A stretch of DNA of 64,000 nucleotides from Pseudomonadota bacterium (GTDB taxonomy: Bacteria > Pseudomonadota > Gammaproteobacteria > Steroidobacterales > Steroidobacteraceae): contig JAEYUC010000065.1 of the NCBI GenBank assembly GCA_023433705.1, forward strand, positions 1 to 64,000, given 5' to 3'. Below are positions 51,176 to 60,024 of this stretch, piece after piece. A program made the position numbers and the translations under genes. Under the pieces are notes generated by a model. That model did no database searches and was not told where the DNA came from. It saw only the letters and a program-made list of their open reading frames with translations. Numbering within the stretch: position 1 is the first letter of the stretch; every line of letters begins with the position of its first letter.

Positions 51176-54100
51176 CTAACAACCCGGCAGGCTGTTGACC
51201 CACTGGGTCAGCAAGGTCACGCCCGCGGTGTCGACCAGCCGGGTACCGAGCGGCGGCATGCCATTGCTGTCGCGGCGGTTCACGCGCTGGATCAGCACCG
51301 AATTCGCGGCGTTGCCGGGTGCGATGAGGCGCGCGTTCGGTCCGATACCCAGGTCGCCGTCCTGCGGCGTGACGTTGCAGGTGTTGGTCGCCGTGAACGA
51401 CGTCGTGTAACGCAGATCAAGGTTGACGCCGGTCGGCCCGCCCGGGCGGTGACACTGCGCGCAGTTGGTGTGCAGATAGGCACGCGCTCGGTTGGTGAGC
51501 GAAGCACCGGTATTCGTCGGGTCGGTCAGAACGGGCTGCGATGACGGGCTCGTGATCGCGGGCGTGAACAATCCGATGCCGTTGAGCGTCAGCAATTCGT
51601 TGGCGGTGCGTCCGGTCTGTGGATAGGTGTGATTGCGGTTGAGCTGCGCGGTCTCGAGCCCCAGCGAGCGACCCGCGGCCGCGGTATGGCACTGCAGGCA
51701 TTGCGCCTCGTTCGGAAAGATCCATTGCTGACCGCCGCCGATGTCGCGCAACGCGCCGCCCGTCAGGAGGTTCGCATCGGTCTGCTGAGTGTTCCATTCG
51801 TAGGTGAAACCACCCCAGTCACCGTCGGGATGGCGCATCAGCAGGCGTGTTTCGATGAGCCGCGAGCCGATGCGGAAATTCTTCATGAGCACGGTGCCGC
51901 TCGGAAAATCCCAGTCGTTGTTCGAGCCGACCGAGATCGTCGTGTTGTTGGGCAACGCCATCCAGCGGTCCTTCGCCGCACCGTCGGACCAGAATTGCGC
52001 GTTGACCGAATAGGGAATCAGTCCCGCGGCCGGCTGCGCCGGGTTCGCGGGGTTCACGCAGCCGGTCGCGCTCAGGCGCGCGGGAGCCGTGCCGCTCCCG
52101 CCTCCCTGGAAGTTGATCCGGTGCAGCGCGCCGTCGGTGTAGTTCGTGACGTACAACTCGCCGTCGTTGCCCTGGCCGAAGGAGGAGATGTTGAGCGAGG
52201 TCTGCAGCAACTGGGTCGGCGCGCGCGACGATGGATTGGCGGGATCCGGGATCCACGCCCAGATACGTCCGGATACGAAATCGGCGAACAGGTAGCGGCC
52301 CGCGAGGGTTGTCGACTGCGATCCGCGGTACACGTAACCGCCGGTGATCGATTCTCCGAGCGCGCGTCCGTACTCCGCGACAGGATCGATCAAACCACTC
52401 GACGGACACCCGGCCGTCTCGTAGTCGTGCGCGCCCTCGCGGCAATCCCACCCGTAGTTGCCTCCGCGCTGGATGGTGTTGACCTCCTCGATCATGCCCT
52501 GCCCCACGTCCGCGACCCACAAGGTTCCGCTGACGCGATCGAAGCTCCAGCGCCAGGGATTGCGCAGACCCCAGGCGTAGATCTCGGGGCAATTGCCGCT
52601 TGCGCGCGCGATCGAGGGACACACCGGGTTGCCGGCGAAGGGATTGTCCGACGGGATGCCGTACGCGGCGCCGGGACCATTGATGCGGATGCGCAGCATC
52701 TTGCCCAGCAAGGTAGTGAGGCGCTGAGCGCTCTCCTGCGGATCGCCGCCACCGCCGCCGTCGCCCGTGCCGAGGTATAGGTAGCCGTCGGGACCGAACG
52801 CGATGTCGCCGCCGTTGTGATTGTCCTGCGCGCCCGGGCCCGAGTTCGGGTCCAGGTCCTTGTTGATGGACATCAGTATCTGCTCGGAGGACGCGTTGAT
52901 CGTGGCGGCGCCGGTCGAATCCACGCTGGCGGTGAACGCCGACAGACGCCCCACGAGGGTCGTGTCGATGTAATAGAGGAACACGCGCGGATCGGCGGGG
53001 AAATTCGGGTGGAACGCCATGCCCAGCAGGCCCGCCTCGGTTTGCGAGACCCTGGGGACACGGCTCGAGATATCGAGCACGGCCACTGCGCTCGACGGGT
53101 TCGCGCCCGTGAAGCGGCGCACGATGCCGCGCTGCTCGAGTACATACCAATGCTGATTGTTGTCTGGCGCCTGCAGCATCTTCACCGGCGCCGTGAAGGA
53201 AAGGTTCGTGAAGCGGGAAAGCGAGATCGTGCTACCGGCGCTTGGCCGGTCCCACGCGAAACACGAGTCGTTCGACGGTCGCGAATCGAGCCCGCCGTTC
53301 GGAGGCGGCTGCGTCGACCCTGCGCGCGTGGTTCCGCTACCCGTGGGCGATGCGGCCGATTCATTGCCGGCCGCGTCGATGGCCCGCACCACGTACGAAT
53401 AGGTGGTCGATGGCGACAATCCGTTGTCGGTGAAGTTGGTCGCGATCTGTGTGAGGAGCGGCGTGGTCGACCCGTTGCGGTAGACCCGATAGCCGGCCAC
53501 CCCGACGTTGTCCATCGACCTCGGCCAGGCGACGACGAGCTGCGTGCTGCTGGGCGAGGTGACGCTGGGCGTGCCCGGCGTGGTGGGTGGCGTCGTGTCG
53601 CCTCCTCCGGACGAACCGCCCGATGTCGTGGCACTGCGAGCGCCCGACGCGTTCGATACGTTACCGGCCGCGTCGAAGGCGCGCACCGTGTACGTGTACG
53701 TCGTCGATGGGGCGAGACCGGTGTCCGAATAGTTCGTCGCGGTGACCGTCACGTGCGGGCTGCTCGAACCATTGCGATAGATCCGGTAACCACTCACACC
53801 GACCGCGTCCGTCGATGCGGCCCAGGTCAGATCGATGCGCGAGCTGCTGACGACCGTCGCCGATGGCGTTCCCGGTGTCGTCGGCGCTGTCGTATCCGCG
53901 CCCGGATCCGACAAGGTACGCGCGCTGCCCGCTCCCGAAGCGTTCGAAACGTTTCCCGCCGCATCGATCGCGCGCACCGTGTATGAGTAGGTAGTCGAAG
54001 GCGACAGGCCGGTGTTGGAGTAACTCGTCGTCGTGACGGTGGCGATTGGCGTGGTCGCGCCATCTCGATAGATCCGGTAACCGGTCACGCCCACGGCGTC

Positions 54101-54604
54101 CGTCGAGCCGGTCCAGGAGAGATCGATCCGCGTGCTGCTGACGGCCGTCGCTACCGGCGTGCCCGGCGTCGTGGGAGGCGACGTGTCGGGAGCGGACGAT
54201 CCCGCGCGCGTCGTGCCGCTGCCCGCGGGCGATGCGGCCGATGCGTTGCCGGCCGCGTCGATGGCCCGCACCACGTACGAATAGGTGGTCGATGGCGACA
54301 ATCCGTTGTCGGTGAAGTTGGTCGCGATCTGCGTGAGGAGCGGCGTGGTCGACCCGTTGCGGTAGACGCGATAGCCGGCCACGCCGACGTTGTCCATCGA
54401 CCTCGGCCAGGCGACGACGAGCTGCGTGCTGCTGGGCGAGGTGACGCTGGGCGTGCCCGGCGTGGTGGGTGGCGTCGTGTCGCCGGATTGCGCGCCTGCG
54501 ATGCCTATCCAATGCGATGCAATGCAGGCGAGGATCGCCAGTCGGCCAGCAAGACGGTCGGGTTGCGCCGGCGGTGCGGAGCGCGCGCGAGTAGCGAGGT
54601 TCAT
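51176..54604 (-). CDS. Secreted fibronectin-III / PQQ-type sugar dehydrogenase / dihaem cytochrome-like fusion
   Basis: An 1142-residue exported protein (signal ending SHWIGIAGAQS). Four fibronectin type III repeats (about 40-420, each beginning PPTTPG) precede a glucose/sorbosone-dehydrogenase beta-propeller (about 440-830: APVKMLQAPDNNQHWYVLEQRGIVRRF, GDIAFGPDGYLYLGTGDGG, EIYAWGLRNPWRWSFD, GGNYGWDCREG, GQGNDGELYVTNYTDG). The C-terminal part has two CxxCH haem motifs, CLQCH and CAQCH, and a terminal GMPPLGTR. Predicted to oxidise a sugar or alcohol with PQQ and pass electrons to its own haems, while the FnIII modules bind a surface or polymer. Repeats 1 and 4 are nearly identical in DNA. ATG 54604. 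Confidence 0.88.
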   Translation of the reverse strand: MNLATRARSAPPAQPDRLAGRLAILACIASHWIGIAGAQSGDTTPPTTPGTPSVTSPSSTQLVVAWPRSMDNVGVAGYRVYRNGSTTPLLTQIATNFTDNGLSPSTTYSYVVRAIDAAGNASAASPAGSGTTRAGSSAPDTSPPTTPGTPVATAVSSTRIDLSWTGSTDAVGVTGYRIYRDGATTPIATVTTTSYSNTGLSPSTTYSYTVRAIDAAGNVSNASGAGSARTLSDPGADTTAPTTPGTPSATVVSSSRIDLTWAASTDAVGVSGYRIYRNGSSSPHVTVTATNYSDTGLAPSTTYTYTVRAFDAAGNVSNASGARSATTSGGSSGGGDTTPPTTPGTPSVTSPSSTQLVVAWPRSMDNVGVAGYRVYRNGSTTPLLTQIATNFTDNGLSPSTTYSYVVRAIDAAGNESAASPTGSGTTRAGSTQPPPNGGLDSRPSNDSCFAWDRPSAGSTISLSRFTNLSFTAPVKMLQAPDNNQHWYVLEQRGIVRRFTGANPSSAVAVLDISSRVPRVSQTEAGLLGMAFHPNFPADPRVFLYYIDTTLVGRLSAFTASVDSTGAATINASSEQILMSINKDLDPNSGPGAQDNHNGGDIAFGPDGYLYLGTGDGGGGGDPQESAQRLTTLLGKMLRIRINGPGAAYGIPSDNPFAGNPVCPSIARASGNCPEIYAWGLRNPWRWSFDRVSGTLWVADVGQGMIEEVNTIQRGGNYGWDCREGAHDYETAGCPSSGLIDPVAEYGRALGESITGGYVYRGSQSTTLAGRYLFADFVSGRIWAWIPDPANPSSRAPTQLLQTSLNISSFGQGNDGELYVTNYTDGALHRINFQGGGSGTAPARLSATGCVNPANPAQPAAGLIPYSVNAQFWSDGAAKDRWMALPNNTTISVGSNNDWDFPSGTVLMKNFRIGSRLIETRLLMRHPDGDWGGFTYEWNTQQTDANLLTGGALRDIGGGQQWIFPNEAQCLQCHTAAAGRSLGLETAQLNRNHTYPQTGRTANELLTLNGIGLFTPAITSPSSQPVLTDPTNTGASLTNRARAYLHTNCAQCHRPGGPTGVNLDLRYTTSFTATNTCNVTPQDGDLGIGPNARLIAPGNAANSVLIQRVNRRDSNGMPPLGTRLVDTAGVTLLTQWVNSLPGC
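53334..53602 (-). repeat. Intragenic direct repeat (fibronectin-III repeat 4)
   Basis: 269 bp that match 54216-54484 at all but about seven positions, encoding fibronectin-III repeats 4 and 1 of the same protein. The two intervening repeats are much more diverged. The spacing of 882 bp is a whole number of codons, so recombination between copies would remove three repeats in frame. Confidence 0.9.
54216..54484 (-). repeat. Intragenic direct repeat (fibronectin-III repeat 1)
   Basis: Partner copy of 53334-53602, encoding the first fibronectin-III module of the large fusion protein. Differences are scattered single bases, mostly silent. Confidence 0.9.
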
Positions 54605-55011
54605 GCGCCCTGACTAGACAGGTAGTAAGGCGCGCGCGCTGTCGTCTTCGGCCTCTAATTATCCGGGCCTTTGTCCGACAGCGAGGGCGTCGTGACCCCG
54701 ACGACGGCGGATTCGCCAAACGGCGACAGTGTGGCCGCTTGCCTATCTACCGAATTCGATCGAACTACCGCGCGGCCCGGCGCGATCCCCGTACTCGCGA
54801 AGCCAGCAGCCTTCTCGATGCTGCCGTGCACGTAACGCGCCAGGGGGACCGCCGGGTTGTGAGGTCTCGGGCCAGCTCCAGCCGATGTCGGCGGCCTCGT
54901 CCTTTTCGCCCTCGGCGCGGGCGAAACCGCCTGCTCTGGCGACGTCATCGGGTTGACGGATATTCTTCCCGCCGACGTCTCTGTCTCGAATACGCAATCA
55001 CCGGAGTCCTC
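54605..55011. other. Intergenic region of about 400 bp without a supported gene
   Basis: Lies between the divergent large fusion gene and the aldo/keto reductase gene. The reductase frame stays open upstream to 54739 but shows no family similarity there, and 84- and 75-codon alternative frames look like chance. It contains one CTATCTAC motif at 54743. No clear promoter, hairpin or RNA structure was found by eye. Confidence 0.6.
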
Positions 55012-56001
55012 TTGGCCGTGCAATACAAGATACTGGGTAGAACCGGTTTCGAGGTTTCCACCGTCAGTTTCGGCGCATGGGCCATTGGTGGCACCTGGGG
55101 TCAGGTGGACGATGCGGAGGCCATGCGCTGCCTGCATCGCGCCCTCGACCTGGGAATCAACTTTTTCGACACGGCGGATGTCTACGGCGACGGGCACAGC
55201 GAGCGATTGCTGGCGCGCCTGCGCCGGGAACGGCGGGATCCATTCCGGGTCGCCACAAAGGTCGGCCGTCGATCGAGTCCTCATGTCGCGGCCAGCTACA
55301 CACGGGAGAACCTCACGCGTTACGTGGAGCGCTGCCTCGAGAATCTCGAAATGGAAGCGCTCGACCTGGTGCAGCTCCACTGCCCACCCACCGACGTCTA
55401 CTACATGCCCGAGGTCTTCGGCGTGCTCGATGACCTCGTGAAGGCCGGGAAGATCCGCTTCTATGGAGCCAGCGTCGAACGTGTCGAGGAAGGATTGAAG
55501 GCGCTGGAGTATCCCGCGCTGCAGACGCTGCAGGTGATCTTCAACATCCTGCGCCAGCGTCCCGCCGAGCTTCTGTTCCCGCGCGCGGCCGAACGCAAGG
55601 TCGGCATCCTCGCGCGACTGCCGCTTTCGTCCGGCATGTTGACCGGAAAGATGTCGAGCGCGACGCGCTTTCATCCCGACGATCACCGCGCCTTCAACCG
55701 CGAAGGCGCGGCGTTCGACAAGGGTGAGACCTTCTCGGGCTTCGAATACGAGCGGGGTCTCGAGGTCGTGGAGAAGTTGCGCGCCCTGGCGCCTCCCGGC
55801 ATGACACTGCCCGAGCTCGCGCTGCGGTACATCGCCTCGTTTCCCGCCGTGACCTGCTCGATCCCCGGCGCCCGGCGCGTCGAACAGGTCGAACAGAACG
55901 TGGCGGCAGGATCGAAAGGGCCTCTCGATGCCCGGCTGCTGGCGGAGCTCGCCAGCCTGTACTCGACGGACGTCAAGCCCTTCGTTCACCAACGCTGGTA
56001 G
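55012..56001 (+). CDS. Aldo/keto reductase
   Basis: A protein of about 329 residues with an AKR TIM barrel. The start of the family pattern is QYKILGRTGFEVSTVSFGAWAIGG. The catalytic tetrad is visible: Asp and Tyr in NFFDTADVYGDGHSE, Lys in VATKVGR and His in LVQLHCPP. The C-terminal RRVEQVEQNVAA fits the nucleotide-binding end. It reduces aldehydes or ketones with NADPH; the substrate is unknown. No ATG precedes the conserved start: TTG 55012 has GGAG five bases before it, and GTG 55018 is the alternative. It resembles the AKR subfamily of 'predicted oxidoreductases' related to aryl-alcohol dehydrogenase. Confidence 0.88.
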   Translation: MAVQYKILGRTGFEVSTVSFGAWAIGGTWGQVDDAEAMRCLHRALDLGINFFDTADVYGDGHSERLLARLRRERRDPFRVATKVGRRSSPHVAASYTRENLTRYVERCLENLEMEALDLVQLHCPPTDVYYMPEVFGVLDDLVKAGKIRFYGASVERVEEGLKALEYPALQTLQVIFNILRQRPAELLFPRAAERKVGILARLPLSSGMLTGKMSSATRFHPDDHRAFNREGAAFDKGETFSGFEYERGLEVVEKLRALAPPGMTLPELALRYIASFPAVTCSIPGARRVEQVEQNVAAGSKGPLDARLLAELASLYSTDVKPFVHQRW

Positions 56002-56141
56002 CCTCCGGCCGCCTAACTACTCGCACCGGCCCACGGATGCTGGAACTCATCCGGTGCAATACGAGAACTGACAGCCCTCGCGGCGACCCCCGGTCGCCGT
56101 GGCATGATCGGCCCACGATTCGCAACGACCGAGAGAACCTC

Positions 56142-57062
56142 ATGCCCGCAGCAAACAACTCATCCCGCGGCGTGCTCATTGCACTGCTCTGCCTCTCCAG
56201 CCTGGCGTCCGCGCAGGAACCACCCAAGACACCGATCGAAGCCCCGCCGGAACCCAACGCCATTGCCCTGAATACAGGCGGCGTCGAGGGACAGACCGCG
56301 CAGGAGACCTGGTACAAGCAGTGGGGGGATCCGTTCGTGCGCAACGTTTCGCGCGCGACGCTCACTCCCTTCCTGCCGGACCCGGCCAAGGCCAATGGCG
56401 CCGCGGTGATCGTCGCGCCGGGCGGCGGTTTCCGCATCCTCTCGATGGGCAATGAAGGCTGGGAAGTGGCGCAGGCGCTCAACGAGCGCGGCGTCGCGGC
56501 GTTCGTCCTGAAATACCGCCTGTTGCCCACCGCACCAGACTGGGAAGAGTTCAACAAAGGCAATCCGCTCACCGCGCCGACGCCGGGTGCGCGGCCGGGT
56601 CCGCCCGATTTCGCGGCGATCATAAAGCTGCCGCTCGAGGACGCTACCGCGGCGTTCAAGCTCGTACGTTCGCGCGCGAAGGAGTGGAACATCGATCCGG
56701 ATCGCATCGGCATGATGGGCTTCTCGGCCGGCGCCGGCACGACCATGGCGGCGACGCTGCAGTCGACGGAGAACAGGCCGGCGTTCATCGCACCTATCTA
56801 CGGCAGCCTGCGTGCGGTCGAAGTGCCGGCCGACGCGCCGCCCATGTTCGTCGCGCTCGCGTCCGACGATCCGCTGTTCGGCAACAACGAGTACGGGTTG
56901 ATCACCGCCTGGAAGAACGCGAAGCGTCCGGTCGAATTCCACCTGTACCAGAACGGCGGACACGGCTTCGGTCTGGGCAACCCGCCGAAGACGAGCACGG
57001 GATGGTTCCCGCAGTTCATGTTGTGGCTGGAATCGAATGGCATGTTGAAGGCCCGGAAGTGA
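56142..57062 (+). CDS. Exported alpha/beta hydrolase (acetyl-xylan-esterase-like)
   Basis: A 306-residue protein with signal peptide (RGVLIALLCLSSLASAQ). The fold is the BD-FAE/esterase-lipase group: GAAVIVAPGGGFRILSMGNEGWEVAQALNERGVAAFVLKYRL, the DATAAFKLVRSRAKEWNIDPDRIG region, nucleophile GFSAGA, acid in ALASDDPLFG and His in NGGHGFG. Such enzymes commonly remove acetyl groups from carbohydrates. It is the first of three coupled genes with an NmrA-like protein and a sialate O-acetylesterase-like protein, in keeping with deacetylation of a glycan. ATG 56142 starts the signal peptide; upstream codons in frame are not conserved. Confidence 0.88.
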   Translation: MPAANNSSRGVLIALLCLSSLASAQEPPKTPIEAPPEPNAIALNTGGVEGQTAQETWYKQWGDPFVRNVSRATLTPFLPDPAKANGAAVIVAPGGGFRILSMGNEGWEVAQALNERGVAAFVLKYRLLPTAPDWEEFNKGNPLTAPTPGARPGPPDFAAIIKLPLEDATAAFKLVRSRAKEWNIDPDRIGMMGFSAGAGTTMAATLQSTENRPAFIAPIYGSLRAVEVPADAPPMFVALASDDPLFGNNEYGLITAWKNAKRPVEFHLYQNGGHGFGLGNPPKTSTGWFPQFMLWLESNGMLKARK

Positions 57063-58012
57063 GCGACCTTCAAATGCGAAACCCGACACATACGCGGCGC
57101 ACGTCGCTCACTCTCCTGCTCGCTTTCGGCGCGATGTTCATGGGCGCCACCGGCGCCCCGTCGGCCGCCGCCGCTTCGCAGGGAAAGATCGTCGTCTCCG
57201 GAGCCTCCGGCCAGCTCGGCGGATTGGTCGTGAAGGAACTGCTCGCGCGCGGCGTGCCCGCGAGCGATCTGATTCTCGTCAGCCGCACGCCCGAGAAACT
57301 CGCCGAGTTCGAGAAGCTGGGCGCGGCCACGCGCTTCGGCGATTTCGCGAAGCCCGAAACCCTGCCGAAGGCGTTCGCGGGCGGCACGAAGCTGCTGCTG
57401 ATCAGCATCGGTTTCGGCGCGGGACCGCGACCCGAGGCGCACAAGAACGCGATCGACGCCGCGGTCGCCGCGGGCGTCAAACACATCGCGTACACATCGT
57501 TCGTCGCGATCAGCAAGGGTGAAACATCCGGCCTCGCCGGCGATCATTTCCAGACCGAAGAGTTGATAAAGAAGAGCGGCGTCGCCTGGACGATGCTGCG
57601 CAACTCGATCTACTCGAATGGTCTCGTGGGCCAGGCGGCGAAGATGCTGGCCGACGGAAAGGCGCGCGTATCGGACTCCGATTCGCGCATCGGTTACGTG
57701 ACGCGCGAGGATTGCGCGGCTGCCGCCGCGGGCGTGCTCACGTCCCCTGGTCACGAGAACCGTGCATACGACATCACCGGGCCAGACCTGATCGGTCCGC
57801 GCGAGATCGCGCAGGCCGCGAGCGCGGTCGCGGGCAAGCCCATCGATCTGGTCGCCACCGATCCCGACGGCGCCGCGGCGCGCCGCGGATTCGGTGGGCC
57901 GTCGATGTCCGTGACGAGCGAAGATTTCGCGAAAGTCGCGGGCCGGCCGGCCACGAGCGTGCGCGAATTGTTCGAAGCACATCGCGACGAGTTGCTCGCC
58001 GGGGCAAAATGA
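57059..58012 (+). CDS. NmrA-like NAD(P)-binding Rossmann protein with an export signal
   Basis: A 317-residue short-chain/extended Rossmann protein. The nucleotide loop is VVSGASGQLGGLVVKELL; later SRTPEKLAEFEKLGAATRFGDF, KHIAYTSFVAIS, VAWTMLRNSIYSN and YDITGPDLIGPREIA match the NmrA / NAD(P)H:quinone-reductase-like (QOR2, YtfG) group. Unusually, an N-terminal hydrophobic leader with a near-Tat motif (HTRRTSLTLLLAFG, then AMFMGATGAPSAAAA) precedes it, so export as a folded, cofactor-loaded protein is possible. GTG 57059 overlaps the upstream stop (GTGA) with an AAGG site; ATG 57074 is the alternative. It also overlaps the next gene (ATGA). Confidence 0.85.
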   Translation: MSDLQMRNPTHTRRTSLTLLLAFGAMFMGATGAPSAAAASQGKIVVSGASGQLGGLVVKELLARGVPASDLILVSRTPEKLAEFEKLGAATRFGDFAKPETLPKAFAGGTKLLLISIGFGAGPRPEAHKNAIDAAVAAGVKHIAYTSFVAISKGETSGLAGDHFQTEELIKKSGVAWTMLRNSIYSNGLVGQAAKMLADGKARVSDSDSRIGYVTREDCAAAAAGVLTSPGHENRAYDITGPDLIGPREIAQAASAVAGKPIDLVATDPDGAAARRGFGGPSMSVTSEDFAKVAGRPATSVRELFEAHRDELLAGAK

Positions 58013-59973
58013 ACGGCATGTTCACGCGCATCGCCTCCGTACTTCTCCCCCTGCTCGTTTTCGCATTGGCCGCCGCCGCGGAGTCCGCGCCTGCCGCCGC
58101 CCCGACTTTCGGCGACGTGTTCGGCAGCGGCATGGTGGTGCCGCACGGCGTGCCGCTGGTTTTCACGGGCCGGGCGGCGCCGCATCGGAACCTCACGCTG
58201 GAGGTAGATAGTTCCAGCTATCCGCTCCGGAGCGACGCGAACGGGCGCTGGCGCGTTTCGGCCGCGCCGTTGCGGGCCGGCGGACCGTATACGCTCACGT
58301 TGAAGGATGACAACGGCGCCGCGACGACGCTCTCGGATGTGATGGCGGGAGAAGTGTGGCTGTGCTCGGGCCAGTCGAACATGGAATATCCGGTCGCCCG
58401 GTCCACGGACCAGCCGGCCGACGTGTTGCAGGGCCATCCGTCCATTCGCCTGCTCGCGGTCGCTCACCAGACCGCGGTGTCGCCCCGCGAGGATTTCGAA
58501 AACAAACCTTCCTGGAAGGTCGCCGATGCCGAGACGATCAAACGGTTCTCGGCGGTCTGCTACTTCTTCGCGCACCGCAAGATCTCGGAGGAAGGACTAC
58601 CCATCGGCTTGATCAACGCCTCGTGGGGCGGCGCGGCCATCGAGCCGTGGATCGGGGAAAACGAGCTCGCGAAATTGCCTGACTACCGCAGGCGCGTGGA
58701 GCTGCTCCGGCAGTACCGATCGGCACCGCGCGCGGCGGAAGTCGCATTCGCCGGCGAGTGGGTGAAATGGTGGCTGGCGAACTCCTCGATGGGGCCCGTC
58801 TGGGAGAAGGGCTTGCTGGACGGCGATGCCGGGTGGCAAGACGCCGCGTTCATCGACTGGCGCAAGTATCCGGACCCGCGCCTCGAGAAGTTCACGGGCA
58901 GCCTGTGGTACTCGAATGACTTCGAACTCACCGAGGCGCAGAGCAAGAAGGCCGCGACCTTCGTGCTGGGAAAGATCGACGAAGTGGACACGACCTGGCT
59001 CAACGGCAAGTTCGTCGCCAACACGTTCGGTTACGGAACGCATCGCGAATATCGCCTCGATCCGGGATTGCTCCGGCCCGGCGTCAACCAGTTCAGCGTG
59101 TTCGTCACGAGCACCTGGGACGCCGGCGGCATGTACGGACCGGAAGCCGACGTCGGCGTCCGCTTCGACGATGGCGAATTCGTTCCGCTCGGCAAGGGAT
59201 GGAAGTATCGCTTCGTGCCCAAGGAGACGGGCTATCCACCGCGCACGCCGTGGGAAAGCGTCACTGGCATCACCGGCATGTTCAACGGCATGATCGCCCC
59301 GCTGCAGCCGCTCGCACCCACCGGGGTCATCTGGTACCAGGGCGAATCGAACGTCGACAAGGGCGACTACTCGCAATTGCTCCCGGGCCTGGTCCACGAC
59401 TGGCGCCGCTGGTTCGGCCGCGAGAAGCTGCCGTTCATCGTCGTTCAGCTCCCTAACTACGGCGCCATCCAGCAGCCGCCGGCGGAATCGCAGTGGGCCA
59501 GCCTGCGCAACATCCAGCAGCAGGTCGCGCTGCGCGACCCGCACGTAGGCCTCGTCGTCACCCAGGACGTGGGCGAGGACGCGGACATTCACCCGCGCCA
59601 GAAGTATGTCGTGGCGCAGCGTGCGTACGCCGTATCCAGGGCACTGAAGGGAGCTGGCGTGAAGAATGGCGTCGTGCCGCGCGTGGCGACCGCGGGCGAA
59701 TCGCTGGTGCTGGAATTCACGCCGGCGTTGAGCACGACCGACGCGAAGGAGAATTCCGTCGCGGGATTCGCGCTGTGCGGAGCGGAGCCGAAGAGCTGCG
59801 TCGCGGCGGCCGCGAAACAACGCGGCGGCCGGATCGAGATCGACCGCGCCGCCCTGCCCGCGGCGACGCGCGTGCGATATTGCTGGTCGGACGGCGGCGT
59901 ATGCGAGCTGAAGTCGGTGGACGGCCTGCCCGTGAGCTCGTTCGAGCTGCCCTTGAGTAAACCGCGTCATTGA
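58009..59973 (+). CDS. Sialate O-acetylesterase-like SGNH hydrolase, exported
   Basis: A 654-residue protein with signal peptide (TRIASVLLPLLVFALAAAAES). An N-terminal beta-sandwich (TFGDVFGSGMVVPHGVPLVFTGRAAPHRNLTLEV) is followed by the SGNH catalytic domain split around a jelly-roll insertion. The nucleophile is in VWLCSGQSNME, the Gly/Asn blocks are in LINASWGGAAIEPWIG and GVIWYQGESN, and the Asp-His pair is in DADIHPRQK. The insertion WYSNDFELTEAQSKKAATF has the sugar-binding galactose-binding-like fold. The family removes O-acetyl groups from sialic acid or xylan. ATG 58009 overlaps the preceding stop, so the three-gene set is co-translated. Confidence 0.92.
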   Translation: MNGMFTRIASVLLPLLVFALAAAAESAPAAAPTFGDVFGSGMVVPHGVPLVFTGRAAPHRNLTLEVDSSSYPLRSDANGRWRVSAAPLRAGGPYTLTLKDDNGAATTLSDVMAGEVWLCSGQSNMEYPVARSTDQPADVLQGHPSIRLLAVAHQTAVSPREDFENKPSWKVADAETIKRFSAVCYFFAHRKISEEGLPIGLINASWGGAAIEPWIGENELAKLPDYRRRVELLRQYRSAPRAAEVAFAGEWVKWWLANSSMGPVWEKGLLDGDAGWQDAAFIDWRKYPDPRLEKFTGSLWYSNDFELTEAQSKKAATFVLGKIDEVDTTWLNGKFVANTFGYGTHREYRLDPGLLRPGVNQFSVFVTSTWDAGGMYGPEADVGVRFDDGEFVPLGKGWKYRFVPKETGYPPRTPWESVTGITGMFNGMIAPLQPLAPTGVIWYQGESNVDKGDYSQLLPGLVHDWRRWFGREKLPFIVVQLPNYGAIQQPPAESQWASLRNIQQQVALRDPHVGLVVTQDVGEDADIHPRQKYVVAQRAYAVSRALKGAGVKNGVVPRVATAGESLVLEFTPALSTTDAKENSVAGFALCGAEPKSCVAAAAKQRGGRIEIDRAALPAATRVRYCWSDGGVCELKSVDGLPVSSFELPLSKPRH

Positions 59974-59980
59974 CGGGAAC

Positions 59981-59998
59981 CCCCGCGGGCACGCGGGG
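59981..59998. terminator. Hairpin between convergent genes
   Basis: CCCCGCG-GGCA-CGCGGGG, a perfect seven-base stem with a four-base loop, lies eight bases after the esterase stop. The region separates the plus-strand operon from the minus-strand ExbB/ExbD operon. No U-rich run follows on either strand, so efficient intrinsic termination is uncertain. Confidence 0.45.
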
Positions 59999-60024
59999 AT
60001 CACCCTTCCCCGCTCTCTGTCTAC

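Noticed and set aside
54739..55011. Upstream extension of the aldo/keto reductase frame
   Set aside because: No family similarity before QYKILGRTG, and a GGAG site precedes TTG 55012.
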